Shown: in pieces, positions 23,738-32,749 of the stretch
Numbering within the stretch: position 1 is the stretch's first letter
Layout of the letters: every line of letters starts with the position of its first letter
Source: Gammaproteobacteria bacterium
Lineage (GTDB): Bacteria > Pseudomonadota > Gammaproteobacteria > Competibacterales > Competibacteraceae
Length of the DNA: 64,000 nucleotides
Assembly: GCA_024235095.1 (NCBI GenBank)
Contig: JACKNC010000001.1
Location: 2,608,501-2,672,500 of the forward strand
Direction of reading: 5' to 3'
The notes under the pieces: model-generated
What the model was told of the DNA's origin: nothing
Database searches by the model: none
Seen by the model: only the letters and a program-made list of their open reading frames with translations
Program-made: the position numbers and the translations under genes

Positions 23738-25669
23738 ATGGTAAATCTCTTTAAGAGTATGAAAATCTGGCAAAAATTGATGATTGTTGGATTGCTGCTT
23801 AGCATCCCTATTTTTTTGCTGGCCTATCTGCTGACCACAGAGATGAATATTGCCATTCGGTTTACTCACAAGGAAACTCAAGGGGTAGAGTACATACAAG
23901 CAGTTCGTGAATTATTGCAGCATACGGCTGAGCACCGTGGTATGAGTAATGCTTATCTAAGTGGCGACGCCTCATTTCGAGAGAAAATTCTTGCTAAACA
24001 GAACCAAATTACAAATGATATCGAATTGATAGATGCGGCTGACGCAAAATATGGCGTCCTGCTGAACAGCACGGACCAATGGCAAAGCATTAAGGCGGAA
24101 TGGCAGAAATTTCATACTGACGCTTTCAGTTTGCCCGCCAAGGAAAGCTTTGCACGACATACGGCATTGATTAAACAGTTGATTGATCTGACGTTGCAAA
24201 TTGGTGTGAATTCCAATCTGATCCTGGACCCTGAACCCGATAGTTATTTCATGATGGATTGCATCGTCAATTGGTTACCCGTAGTCGTCGAGGATATGGG
24301 GCAATTGCGGGGACTATCAGCAGGTATTGTAGCGCGCGGTCAAGTGACCGATCGTGAGAGAACACAGCTTTCAAAATTAATCGCCCGTTCTCAAATCATG
24401 CAAGAAGGTGTACAGAACAGTCTGGATCAAGCGTTCAAATATAATCCAGCGCTTCAACCGATTTTGAGCAGCCAGCAGGAATCTTTCATTACGTCTACTC
24501 GTGATTTTCTTGCTCTTGTAGAGCAATATATTGTGAACGGTGAACAACAGGTCGATACCTCTCTTAGCGCAAGTGAAACTTTTGACGCTGGCACCCGCGC
24601 TATTGTTGCTGGATTCAACCTCTACGATATAGCCAGCCCAGCGCTTATGGAATTGCTGCAACAACGGGTTACGGTGCTGAATGCAAGAAAATATCGAATT
24701 TTAGCAGGTATTTTATTCTGTGTATCGTTGGCGTTAAGTCTGGCCTATGGTATTGTCCGCGCTATCGTAAAGTCGTTACGGCAGGCCGAAACGGTCGCTA
24801 AGGCCATTGCAGTAGGTCAACTAGGCAGCAAGATTGATATCACAAGCACCGATGAAGTAGGTCAATTGTTGGGATCGCTGGCTACTACTCAGGAAGCATT
24901 GATAAAAGTACTAAGAAAAATCAAGGAAACAGCAGAGATCGTTGAGAACGGTAGTTGCGAAATGTACCAAGGCAAGGAAGATCTGGCCCAGCGAACTTCG
25001 GAAGAAGCGGCCGCCTTGGAAGAAACCGCTGCGAGTATGGAAGAACTCCTTGCAACCGTGAGACAAAGCACTGACAATGCCGGGCAAGCTAATCAAGTGG
25101 TGGCGGAGGCTCGTTCACAGGCGGAACAAGGCAGGCAGGTGGTTGACCAGGCTGTCACTGCTATGAACGCTATCTATATCAGCAGCCGTAAGATCGTCAA
25201 CATCATTGGCGTGATTGACGAGATCGCATTTCAGACTAACTTGCTGGCCTTGAATGCGGCGGTTGAAGCCGCGCGCGCCGGCGAGCAAGGTCGCGGTTTT
25301 GCTGTCGTGGCTGCTGAAGTCCGCAAGCTTGCGCAACGCAGCGCTGATGCGGCTAAGGAGATTAAAAGCCTGATTACCGATAGTGTTGCTAAAGTAGAAG
25401 ATGGAAACACGTTCGTCGAACGCGCAGGTCGCACCCTTCAGGAAATTGTTATTGCGGTCAAAAAAGCCGGCGCCATTGTCGCCGAAATCACCGTGGCCAG
25501 CCAGGAACAAACATCTGGTATAGAACAAGTCAATACGGCTGTTTTGCAAATGGAACAAGTAACCCAGCAAAATGCCGCTTTGGTCGAGGAAGCGTCTGCC
25601 GCCTGTCAATCCTTACGCGATCAGGCAGTGGAGCTTCAGGGGTTGTTAGGGTTCTTTAAACTGGCTTAA
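23738..25669 (+). CDS. Methyl-accepting chemotaxis protein with periplasmic helical sensor
   Basis: Transmembrane chemoreceptor of 643 aa. TM1 (MIVGLLLSIPIFLLAYLLT) at about residues 14-33 is followed by a roughly 290-residue periplasmic helical region (QHTAEHRGMSNAYLSGD near the start, resembling NIT- or four-helix-type sensors), TM2 (ILAGILFCVSLALSLAYGIV) near 325, HAMP, and the signalling domain with DEIAFQTNLLALNAAVEAA and AAEVRKLAQRSADAAKEIK. There is no C-terminal CheR pentapeptide. The ATG at 23738 has GAGGA 8 nt upstream. Ligand unknown. It is divergent from the arsenic operon; no functional link is shown. Confidence 0.92.
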   Translation: MVNLFKSMKIWQKLMIVGLLLSIPIFLLAYLLTTEMNIAIRFTHKETQGVEYIQAVRELLQHTAEHRGMSNAYLSGDASFREKILAKQNQITNDIELIDAADAKYGVLLNSTDQWQSIKAEWQKFHTDAFSLPAKESFARHTALIKQLIDLTLQIGVNSNLILDPEPDSYFMMDCIVNWLPVVVEDMGQLRGLSAGIVARGQVTDRERTQLSKLIARSQIMQEGVQNSLDQAFKYNPALQPILSSQQESFITSTRDFLALVEQYIVNGEQQVDTSLSASETFDAGTRAIVAGFNLYDIASPALMELLQQRVTVLNARKYRILAGILFCVSLALSLAYGIVRAIVKSLRQAETVAKAIAVGQLGSKIDITSTDEVGQLLGSLATTQEALIKVLRKIKETAEIVENGSCEMYQGKEDLAQRTSEEAAALEETAASMEELLATVRQSTDNAGQANQVVAEARSQAEQGRQVVDQAVTAMNAIYISSRKIVNIIGVIDEIAFQTNLLALNAAVEAARAGEQGRGFAVVAAEVRKLAQRSADAAKEIKSLITDSVAKVEDGNTFVERAGRTLQEIVIAVKKAGAIVAEITVASQEQTSGIEQVNTAVLQMEQVTQQNAALVEEASAACQSLRDQAVELQGLLGFFKLA

Positions 25670-25672
25670 TCA

Positions 25673-26073
25673 TGACCGGCTACTCGCCCGTCGCCACAGC
25701 ATCGCCCAACTGTTGTTTGCGATAGACCAGCACCCCGGCGACGGGCGTGGTCAATGCATCCACGCCATCGAGCGGCGTTAGTTCACAACACGGTTCCAGG
25801 ACAGCGCCGGGATCGCCGGTAATGGCGCCGCGCTGTTGCAGGAAACGTAGCAACGCCGTTGCATCAGCCCAGCCGTCGCATATTTATCATTAACATCCTC
25901 TTAAGCACGCAATTCAACCGTGGTCGCAAAGCAGGCCAGCGGTATTACATCCTCATGTGCTGGCAATGCTTCGCGCAGTTTCCACCACAGGTCAGCACAG
26001 GCTTCGTCGAACGGTTCGCCACCTGGATTCTCCTCCAGCAACACGACTTCTGCGCCCAGTTCCGCGCCTAGCA
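25673..26073 (-). pseudogene. Decayed partial copy of the AstE/AspA-family gene
   Basis: This stretch matches 29930-30315, an internal part of the intact gene at 29742-30890, at roughly 85 percent identity by eye, with small insertions and deletions that break the frame. Similarity stops sharply near 26073 (CGCCTAGCAAACTG against CGCCTAATGCGACC). It has no start and no usable frame. The divergence points to an old second copy, not a recent duplication. The two copies bracket the beta-helix gene and an IS110 element. Confidence 0.85.
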
Positions 26074-26331
26074 AACTGTACCAATAATTACGTCTTGCAA
26101 ATGTAGTTATGGTCTACTCAATTGGTTGGGATTCGCCTTTTATTTGTATCTAATATTTATCTAATGGTTTTTAGATAAAAATAAGGTCTGTTGGATAGAT
26201 TTTTTGTCAATAAAAAATACAGTGTTATATAAAAATATTAGGAATTGTCACTTGAATACCACGATTAAGTGAACTATTTATAAAAGTTGTTTCGTCTGAG
26301 ACTAATTTCAACATGCCTTGGAGATCAAACA
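26074..26331. other. AT-rich leader before the beta-helix gene
   Basis: About 260 bp with strongly lower GC than its surroundings, containing many TATA-like hexamers (for example TTATATAAAAAT near 26225). Likely promoter region of the downstream secreted protein; no specific promoter can be fixed. Confidence 0.4.
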
Positions 26332-28248
26332 ATGCACAGTCAGAAACTGCCTTCCTTAATCTTTTATATGATATTGTTTTTATTTGTTAATGAACCTGCA
26401 AACGCAGCAATTTTTACCGTCACCAATACCAATGACAATGGTGTTGGCTCGTTGCGACAGGCCATCATTGACGCCAATAACGCCACAACCACTGATGATA
26501 CCGTCATATTTCAAGCCGGCATCAACGGTGCCCTGCAAACCAGTGGCGGCTTCATCATTACCGACAATCTTGATATTCAAGGGCCTGGGGAAAGCTTGGT
26601 CATCAATGGCAACAATGCCCAGCGGATTTTCACGATCAACAGTGGCGTGACCGCTACGCTCTCGGGTCTGCAACTTCAGAATGGTGGGATTGATAACCAC
26701 GGAACGCTGACTCTCAGCAACAGCACGATTCAGTCCAGTGCCTGGAATGAGGGCAATGGGGGCGCTATTTACAACACCGGTACAGGAACGCTGAATGTGG
26801 ACAACAGTGTATTGTCCAGTAATTCGGCTGCCTGGGGTGGAGGTATTGCTAACGACGGCATTTTAACGATCACCCACAGTACGCTAGCCAACAATTCGGC
26901 TATAAACGACGGCGGTGGTATTGTGAATACCAAAGGGACCCTGACAGTGAGTGACAGTACGCTGTCTGGCAATTCGGCAGGCGCTTGGGGAGGCGGCGTC
27001 AGTAGCTGGAGCGAAAACTTGAACGCCAACTTGACGACCATTATCAATAGCACGCTGTCTGGTAATTCAGCAGCGAACGACGGTGGGGGTATTACAAACA
27101 CCAACGGGAGTTTGGTGATCAGCAATAGCACACTGTCCGGCAATTCGGCGGGGGTCTATGGCGGCGGCATTAGTAGCTATAGTGAGGACTTTAACGCCAA
27201 CCTGATCTTCACCATTAGCAACAGCACGCTGTCCGGCAATTCGGCTATGAAGGGCGGCGGTGGTATTTCGAACAATACGACGACCTTGGCGATCAGTAAC
27301 AGCACCCTATCCGGTAATTCGGCAGGCGTGTTTGCCGGTGGTATTAGTAATTATGCAGCGCCCCTGACCGTCATCAACAGCACACTGTCCGGTAATTCGG
27401 CAACAGACAGTGGCGGTGGTATTGCAAACAACGAAGCTCTCCTGACCGTCACCAACAGTACGCTGTCCGATAATTCGGCTGTGAACAGCGGCGGTGGTAT
27501 TGTGAACTACAGTGGTTCCTTAACGCTTGGCAATAACTTGATCGCTGGCAACACGGCGAGCAATGGTAAAGAAGTTTACCGTAATGGCACCTTCACGTCC
27601 CTGGGCCACAATCTGTTCGGCGAGAATGGCAGTCCAGGGTTGGCGAACGCTAATCCCATCAACAGCGATCTTATTCTCCCTGGCCCAGCCAGCACGGCGA
27701 TTGGCCCTCTCGCGGACAATGGTGGCCCGACCCAGACCCATCTTCCGGTCGCAGGTAGCCCGGCGATTGACGCGGGCGATAACCTGCTCGTACCCGAAGC
27801 GCTCATCACCGACCAGCGCGGCTATGGCCCGCGCATCGTGAATAGCATCGTGGACATCGGCGCGGTCGAAGTAGGGGCCACGGATCCCGCCACTACCCTG
27901 ATCACGCACTACTACGAGTCCATTTTACGCCGTAGCCCTGAACCGGATGGACTGGCTTTTTGGCAAGCGCTCATTGCCGAGAAACAGGCGCAAGGGGAAG
28001 ATGTCAAGCCTGTATTCCGGCAAATGGCCAACTTCTTTTTCTTTAGCGATGAATATTTGGCAAGAAACACCACGGATGGAGAATTCATCACCAATCTGTA
28101 TTTCACCTTCTTCCAGCGGGAACCAGACCAGGGTGGGATGGATTTCTGGTTGAACCGGCTGGCGAATGGTTATGGCCGCGATCAGGCGATGGGCGACTTC
28201 CTCTTCGTACCCGAATTTGCCTCCTTCATGCAAGCGTTAGGCTTCTGA
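26332..28248 (+). CDS. Secreted right-handed beta-helix repeat protein with DUF4214 domain
   Basis: A 638-aa exported protein. Residues 1-25 are a signal peptide (PSLIFYMILFLFVNEPANA). Residues about 30-420 are imperfect beta-helix rungs with the recurring motif STLSGNSA followed by GGGI, about ten times, as in polymorphic outer-membrane or adhesin-like proteins; SPAIDAGDN and DQRGYGPRI mark the usual helix-capping choice-of-anchor-type end. Residues about 530-635 hold two DUF4214 repeats (YYESILRRSPEPDGLAFWQ and YFTFFQREPDQGGMDFWLN). GGAG precedes the ATG by 9 nt. Probably a surface or secreted structural/adhesive protein. The DNA repeats make it prone to length change, and its AT-rich leader sets it off from neighbours. 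Confidence 0.88.
   Translation: MHSQKLPSLIFYMILFLFVNEPANAAIFTVTNTNDNGVGSLRQAIIDANNATTTDDTVIFQAGINGALQTSGGFIITDNLDIQGPGESLVINGNNAQRIFTINSGVTATLSGLQLQNGGIDNHGTLTLSNSTIQSSAWNEGNGGAIYNTGTGTLNVDNSVLSSNSAAWGGGIANDGILTITHSTLANNSAINDGGGIVNTKGTLTVSDSTLSGNSAGAWGGGVSSWSENLNANLTTIINSTLSGNSAANDGGGITNTNGSLVISNSTLSGNSAGVYGGGISSYSEDFNANLIFTISNSTLSGNSAMKGGGGISNNTTTLAISNSTLSGNSAGVFAGGISNYAAPLTVINSTLSGNSATDSGGGIANNEALLTVTNSTLSDNSAVNSGGGIVNYSGSLTLGNNLIAGNTASNGKEVYRNGTFTSLGHNLFGENGSPGLANANPINSDLILPGPASTAIGPLADNGGPTQTHLPVAGSPAIDAGDNLLVPEALITDQRGYGPRIVNSIVDIGAVEVGATDPATTLITHYYESILRRSPEPDGLAFWQALIAEKQAQGEDVKPVFRQMANFFFFSDEYLARNTTDGEFITNLYFTFFQREPDQGGMDFWLNRLANGYGRDQAMGDFLFVPEFASFMQALGF
26805..27525 (+). repeat. In-gene repeats of the beta-helix protein
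   Basis: The block AGCACGCTGTCCGGTAATTC and close variants recur about ten times at irregular spacing of roughly 75-125 bp, each encoding STLSGNSA, followed by GGCGGTGGTATT-type segments. Confidence 0.8.
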
Positions 28249-28444
28249 ACAAGCAGAGGTAAGCGTTCACCTTGTATGTTTGAAATTGGTTAAAGTGTGG
28301 ATGAACGTGGTAGCACGATACACCTCTGGGAGTATAGAACCCGTGGGGGAGCCTGAAGCGCCACGTTGATTTTCCAGTGGACCTGAAGCCCGGACAGTTG
28401 CCGGGGTCGAAACCCGCATCGTGCAAGGTTGGGATGAGGAACAC
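28249..28444. other. Non-coding flank upstream of the IS110 transposase gene
   Basis: About 195 bp between the beta-helix stop and the transposase start. IS110 elements keep long non-coding ends that encode the bridge RNA, so part of this is probably the element's left end; I could not fix the boundary. Confidence 0.4.
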
Positions 28445-29536
28445 ATGATGATGAAGAACGCTGTCGCGACTGCGGTCCACACCGCACTCAACACCGAACG
28501 TCCCCAGAGACTGGAACCGTCGCCCGCGGCGTCGGTGGCGCCCTTGCACCCCGGCCCGGCTTCGGCTTCCCAGGAGCTCCCATCGCCAGGCCCGTCCGAG
28601 TGCTGGGTGGGGATCGATGTGGCCAAGGCGCATGTGGATGTAGCGACGTGGCCCCCCACCGAACGTCTGCGGGTCCACCGCGATGAAGACGGCTTGAACG
28701 CCTTGACCGCGTGGCTGCACACGCGGGCGCCCCGGTTGATCGTCCTGGAAGCCACTGGCGGCTTGGAGACGCCGGTGGTCGCGGCGCGGGTGGCCGCCGG
28801 TCTGCCGGCGGCGGTGATCAACCCGCGCCAAGCCCGCGATTTTGCCAAGGCGCTGGGCCGGCTGGCCAAGACCGACGCCCTGGATGCTGCGGTGCTGGCC
28901 CGCTTCGGTCAGGCGATCCAGCCCGACCCCCGGCCCTGGAAGGACGCGGAGATTCAGGAACTGACCGCGCTGATCCAGCGGCGGCGGCAGATCGTGGAGA
29001 GGTTGACGACGGAAAAAAACCGCCGGGCCTGCGCCCATCCCCGGATCAAACCCGACCTTCAAGCGACCATCGCCTGGCTTGAACAGCGGCTCAAGGACCT
29101 GGATGGCGACCTCCAGCGCCGCTTGCGGGCCAGCCCGGTCTGGCGCGAACAGGACGATCTGCTGCGCAGCGTACCCGGCATTGGCCCCGTCACCTCGGCG
29201 ACCCTCCTGGCCGCCTTGCCCGAACTGGGCACCCTCGATCGGCGCCAGATCAGTGCACGCGTCGGCGTCTGCCCGTTCAATCGCGACTCCGGCCAGAGCC
29301 GCGGCCGCCGCATGATCTTCGGGGGCCGCGCCGGGGTTCGGGCGGTGTTGTCCATGGCTACAGTCACGGCCAGCCGCTGTAATCCGGTGATCCACGCCTT
29401 TTACCCACGCCTGCGGACCGCCGGCAAACCCGCCAAAGTGGCGTTGACGGCCTGCATGCGCAAAATGTTGACCATCTTGAATGCCATACTCAAGGCGAAA
29501 ACTCCTTGGCCGCCTCTGGAGGAGTGCAGGGCCTGA
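28445..29536 (+). CDS. IS110-family transposase (type A)
   Basis: A 363-aa DEDD-type recombinase. After a Pro/Ala-rich N-terminal 45 residues it has CWVGIDVAKAHVDVA (first Asp), LIVLEATGG (Glu), KTDALDAAVLARF (Asp pair), and the C-terminal part SVPGIGPVTSATLLAALPEL with the nucleophile Ser region NRDSGQSRGRRMI. The frame is intact. It is distinct in sequence from the IS110 copies near 50 and 60 kb. ATG at 28445 follows GAGGAAC. It sits between the two copies of the AstE-like gene. Confidence 0.93.
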   Translation: MMMKNAVATAVHTALNTERPQRLEPSPAASVAPLHPGPASASQELPSPGPSECWVGIDVAKAHVDVATWPPTERLRVHRDEDGLNALTAWLHTRAPRLIVLEATGGLETPVVAARVAAGLPAAVINPRQARDFAKALGRLAKTDALDAAVLARFGQAIQPDPRPWKDAEIQELTALIQRRRQIVERLTTEKNRRACAHPRIKPDLQATIAWLEQRLKDLDGDLQRRLRASPVWREQDDLLRSVPGIGPVTSATLLAALPELGTLDRRQISARVGVCPFNRDSGQSRGRRMIFGGRAGVRAVLSMATVTASRCNPVIHAFYPRLRTAGKPAKVALTACMRKMLTILNAILKAKTPWPPLEECRA

Positions 29537-29552
29537 CGTTTTCAACACAGTT

Positions 29553-29590
29553 GCTCCCCCCTTTGAAAAAGGGGGGCTGGGGGAGATTTC
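29553..29590. repeat. GC-rich palindromic repeat, CCCCCCTTTG type, copy 1
   Basis: CCCCCC-TTTGAAAAA-GGGGGG hairpin followed by CTGGGGGAGATTTC. A classic dispersed REP/MITE-like palindrome; lies just downstream of the IS110 transposase. Confidence 0.75.
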
Positions 29591-29612
29591 GCATGGTCGC
29601 TGGGGCCAAAAT

Positions 29613-29645
29613 TCCCCATCACCCCCCTTTGCCAAAGGGGGGGGA
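29613..29645. repeat. GC-rich palindromic repeat, CCCCCCTTTG type, copy 2
   Basis: CCCCCC-TTTGCCAAA-GGGGGG with a tract of eight G, 32 bp from copy 1. A third, weaker palindrome of the CTCCTCTCC/GGAAGAGGGG type follows at about 29700-29727. The stretch 29537-29741 holds only these repeats. Confidence 0.75.
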
Positions 29646-29741
29646 CTGAATGGTTACCAAGCAGAGCAGGGTGTGTGGTCATTGAAAACGCCATTAACAA
29701 CTCTCCTCTCCTGTGGAAGAGGGGAACTTTTGCAAAACTTC

Positions 29742-30890
29742 TCAATCTTCCAGCAACTTGCCCGCCTGCCGGTGACTTAGCGATTCGGCTCCGGCAACTT
29801 TGCAAATCTTCTGCCCTGGTCGCGCCAATCGTTCGGTTATGCGGGCAAACAGTCGGCCATGAGTAGCGCTACAAATCGGCATCCGCGCCATGCCAGGAGG
29901 ATTGCCCAGCAGATCGACCCATTCCGCGACCACTTCGCCCGCCGCCACAGCATCACCCAACTGTTTGCGATAGACCAGCACTCCGGCGGCGGGCGCGGTC
30001 AATACATCCACGCCATCGAGCGGCGTCGGTTCACAACGCGGCGCTGGGATTGGCCCTGGATCGCCGGCAATGACCCCGCGCCGTTGCAGAAAACGCAGCA
30101 ACGCCGCTGCATCAACCGCCGCGTATTCATCATTAACATCCGCCTGACCACGCAATTCAACTGTGGTCGCAAAACAGGCTAGTGGTATTACCTCCTCGTG
30201 TGCGGGCAACGCTTCGCGCAATTTCCACCACAGACCAGCACAGGCTTCGTCGAACGGTTCGCCACCCGGATTCTCCTCCAGCAACACGACTTCCGCGCCC
30301 AGTTCCGCGCCTAATGCGACCGCTTCTTCGCGTTGCCAGCAGGAGGCATATAAATGCAGCAACGCCTCGCCATCGCAATGCAGATCGAAGACGAAGTCAG
30401 CGTCAAACGCCAAACGCAGCAGCGCCCGCTTGAGCGCCTCGGTTTCCCGGAGGGCTGACTGCTCAGCCAGCACAGTTCGCAATGCCTCGCGGATCAACGC
30501 CACATTAGCTTCTGGATCAGCGGACAACCGTCCCTGGACGCGCGCCAGAACCGCAGGCGTCAGATCAGGAAAACCGCGATTGAAATTACCCGCGCCTTCA
30601 AAATCAAAGCGGCCCAGCAATCGGCCATGCAAATGCTGATTCAGTCCAATGGGATTAGCGACCGGAACCACGATGACTTCGCCGAGGATGCGCCCTTCCG
30701 TTTGGGCCTGTTCCAATTCGCGCAACAGGCGCTGCGCCACCAGCAAGCCCGGAATCTCATCCGCGTGCAGCGCCGCCTGAAAATACGCTTTAGGCCGAGC
30801 GCCCGGCGCGCCATAGCGGTGGACGTGCAGGGTGTGTTGCGTACCGGGAGTGGGCGCCGGCAGTTCGATCGTCGCGGTATCGGCGGGCAT
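29742..30890 (-). CDS. Succinylglutamate desuccinylase/aspartoacylase family metallohydrolase
   Basis: A 382-aa zinc-dependent carboxypeptidase-like enzyme. The zinc ligands are HADE in AALHADEIPGLL (His and Glu near residues 43-46) and a later His in FDLHCDGEALLHLY; NFNRGFPDL supplies substrate-binding Asn/Arg. The C-terminal half has the beta-domain of the AstE/AspA superfamily (LTAPAAGVLVYRKQLGD, a biotinyl-lipoyl-like fold). Substrate is unknown; the family splits N-acyl amino acids. A decayed second copy lies 3.7 kb away at 25673-26073. Confidence 0.9.
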   Translation of the reverse strand: MPADTATIELPAPTPGTQHTLHVHRYGAPGARPKAYFQAALHADEIPGLLVAQRLLRELEQAQTEGRILGEVIVVPVANPIGLNQHLHGRLLGRFDFEGAGNFNRGFPDLTPAVLARVQGRLSADPEANVALIREALRTVLAEQSALRETEALKRALLRLAFDADFVFDLHCDGEALLHLYASCWQREEAVALGAELGAEVVLLEENPGGEPFDEACAGLWWKLREALPAHEEVIPLACFATTVELRGQADVNDEYAAVDAAALLRFLQRRGVIAGDPGPIPAPRCEPTPLDGVDVLTAPAAGVLVYRKQLGDAVAAGEVVAEWVDLLGNPPGMARMPICSATHGRLFARITERLARPGQKICKVAGAESLSHRQAGKLLED

Positions 30891-30961
30891 GGTGGAGCGC
30901 TCCTAATGAAAAATTTTGCTGGGCCAGTCGCTGCCTCCGCTTCACGGCGGAAAAATCTTCG

Positions 30962-31585
30962 TCAGGGCAATGGAGGATTACCCGTGAGCCGCCGGGCGAA
31001 ATTGATCAGCATGGCGGCGGTCGCGCCCCAGATAAAACGGTTTTCATAAGGAATGACGTAATACTGCCGTTGCTGACCCTTGTAGAGCATGCTGTGACGT
31101 TCGTGATGACGGGGATCGAGAATGAACTCCAGCGGCACCTCAAAAGCCTCCGCAACCTCGAAGGCATCCAGGGTCAGTTCGAAGGGCGGCGTTACGAATC
31201 CGACGACCGGCGTAATCAAAAAGCCGGTCACCGTTTGATACAGATCGAGAAATCCGGCAATCTCGACGATATGCCGACGATGCAAGCCAATTTCTTCCTC
31301 GGCTTCGCGCAAGGCCGTTTCCACCGGACTGGTGTCTTCCGCCTCGGTCCGACCACCGGGAAAACTGATTTGTCCCGCATGATGCTCAAGATGGTCGGTG
31401 CGCTGGGTCAATAGCACCGTATAGCCTTCGGCGCGTTCGACCAGAGGCGCCAGCACCGCCGCCGGCATCAACGTCCGTTCCTCACGCGCTGTGCCGGCAA
31501 CGGCGTGGTCGCCAGCAAAGGTTTCCACCTGATGCGTGGAACGCAGGCAGCGGCGCACCCGATCGCGCATTGCTGCGTGATTCAT
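30962..31585 (-). CDS. NUDIX hydrolase, CoA pyrophosphatase (NudL/YeaB) type
   Basis: A 207-aa hydrolase. The Nudix box is GGRTEAEDTSPVETALREAE followed by EEIGL, preceded by GQISFPGG, with the LLTQRTDHLEHHAGQ strand typical of the CoA-specific NudL subgroup (UPF0035-like motif). Splits CoA or related dinucleotides. It overlaps the tatD stop by 4 bp (ATGA-type overlap) and so is coupled to the upstream tatD. Confidence 0.9.
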   Translation of the reverse strand: MNHAAMRDRVRRCLRSTHQVETFAGDHAVAGTAREERTLMPAAVLAPLVERAEGYTVLLTQRTDHLEHHAGQISFPGGRTEAEDTSPVETALREAEEEIGLHRRHIVEIAGFLDLYQTVTGFLITPVVGFVTPPFELTLDAFEVAEAFEVPLEFILDPRHHERHSMLYKGQQRQYYVIPYENRFIWGATAAMLINFARRLTGNPPLP

Positions 31586-32367
31586 GCATACCCCACGTCG
31601 ACGCCGAACAGCCGGCTGTAGTTGGCGGTCGTCATGGCCGCCACCTGTTCCAGCGATTCACCCCGCAGGTCCGCTATGAATTGCGCAACATGCCGAACCC
31701 AGGCCGGGTGGTTGGGCTTGCCTCGGTGCGGAACCGGCGCAAGATAAGGCGAATCAGTTTCCACCAGGATCCGGTCAGCCGGCATCCGTCGCGCCGCGTC
31801 CTGAATCGGTTTGGCGTTTTTGAAGGTGACGATGCCGGAGAAGGAGACATAGAAGTTCAATTCCAGCGCCCGCGCCGCCATGTCCCAGTCTTCGGTAAAG
31901 CAGTGCAACACCCCGCCTACTTCGGCTGCGCCTTCATCGGCCAGAATGCGCAAGGTATCTTCGCGGGCGTCACGGGTATGGACGATTAATGGCTTACCCA
32001 GCTCGCGCGCGGCAGCGATATGGATGCAAAACCATTCCTGCTGACGCTGTTTACTCTCGTGACCATGGTAGTAATCCAGGCCGGTTTCGCCGATGGCGAC
32101 GACCCGCTCTTTACAACTTAATGTCGCCAATTCCGCCACAGTCGGCGCTCGGCGACTCTCTTCGCTGGGGTGTACCCCTACGGACAAGGCGATTTGCGGA
32201 TAAGGTTCGGTCAACCGCGCCAGCGCGGGCCAGCTTTCCAGATCAGTGGCCACGCTCAACAGGCGAGTGACGCCATTGGCCAGTGCGGCTTCCAGTACTC
32301 CTGTCAGATTGCCGCCGAACCGGGTCAGATCAAGTCGATCCAGATGGCAATGGGAATCAATCAACAT
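31582..32367 (-). CDS. tatD: TatD family metal-dependent hydrolase (YcfH-like)
   Basis: A 261-aa TIM-barrel hydrolase starting MLIDSHCHLD with metal ligands HCH near residue 6-8, Glu in VVAIGETGLDYY, His in LIVHTRDA and GVLHCFTED, and Asp in ILVETDSPYLAP. TatD proteins are 3'-5' DNases/deoxyribonucleases. It follows pilZ with a 12-bp gap; the holB-pilZ-tatD order is the standard gammaproteobacterial cluster. Confidence 0.95.
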   Translation of the reverse strand: MLIDSHCHLDRLDLTRFGGNLTGVLEAALANGVTRLLSVATDLESWPALARLTEPYPQIALSVGVHPSEESRRAPTVAELATLSCKERVVAIGETGLDYYHGHESKQRQQEWFCIHIAAARELGKPLIVHTRDAREDTLRILADEGAAEVGGVLHCFTEDWDMAARALELNFYVSFSGIVTFKNAKPIQDAARRMPADRILVETDSPYLAPVPHRGKPNHPAWVRHVAQFIADLRGESLEQVAAMTTANYSRLFGVDVGYA

Positions 32368-32379
32368 AAGGCGCCATCG

Positions 32380-32724
32380 TTACATCGTATTGGTGGGCTG
32401 GTCAATCCGGGTGTAGCCGGCCAGCAGCGCTTCGATTTTTTTCCGAAGTCGTTCGCCATCAGCGCCCCCGAACTGGATGCCAACCCCAATTTGTCGACCG
32501 CCCGGCGTCGTCCGGTAGTTGATCCAAATGACTTTACCGGTAATGGCAAACCGTTCCGGATCCTCCAGCAAAGTCAGCAAGAGAAAGACTTCATCACCCA
32601 GCTCGAAGGTTTTTTCCGTCGGGATAAAAACTCCGCCCCCTTTGATAAAGGGCATATAGTTGGTCTGCAACATCACCTTGTCCTTGATGGCAAGGGCGAT
32701 GACGCCTTGTCGTGGACCTGCCAT
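32380..32724 (-). CDS. pilZ: PilZ-domain protein (type IV pilus assembly)
   Basis: A 114-aa PilZ-domain protein like PilZ of Pseudomonas: ALAIKDKVMLQTNYMPFIKG, GGVFIPT, and IGVGIQF in place of the second canonical motif. The N-terminal c-di-GMP-binding RxxxR is absent, as in the pilus-assembly PilZ type, which instead acts through PilB/FimX. ATG at 32724 is favoured over the upstream ATG of the longer frame (32787) because it follows the family length and lies after the holB stop. Confidence 0.9.
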   Translation of the reverse strand: MAGPRQGVIALAIKDKVMLQTNYMPFIKGGGVFIPTEKTFELGDEVFLLLTLLEDPERFAITGKVIWINYRTTPGGRQIGVGIQFGGADGERLRKKIEALLAGYTRIDQPTNTM

Positions 32725-32749
32725 GGGTTCAGCCTTATATAAGCATGTT

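Noticed and set aside
28226..29635. 469-codon open frame on the minus strand opposite the IS110 transposase
   Set aside because: Low-complexity, Gly/Arg/Pro-rich translation typical of a shadow frame in GC-rich DNA; the plus-strand frame has all IS110 motifs.
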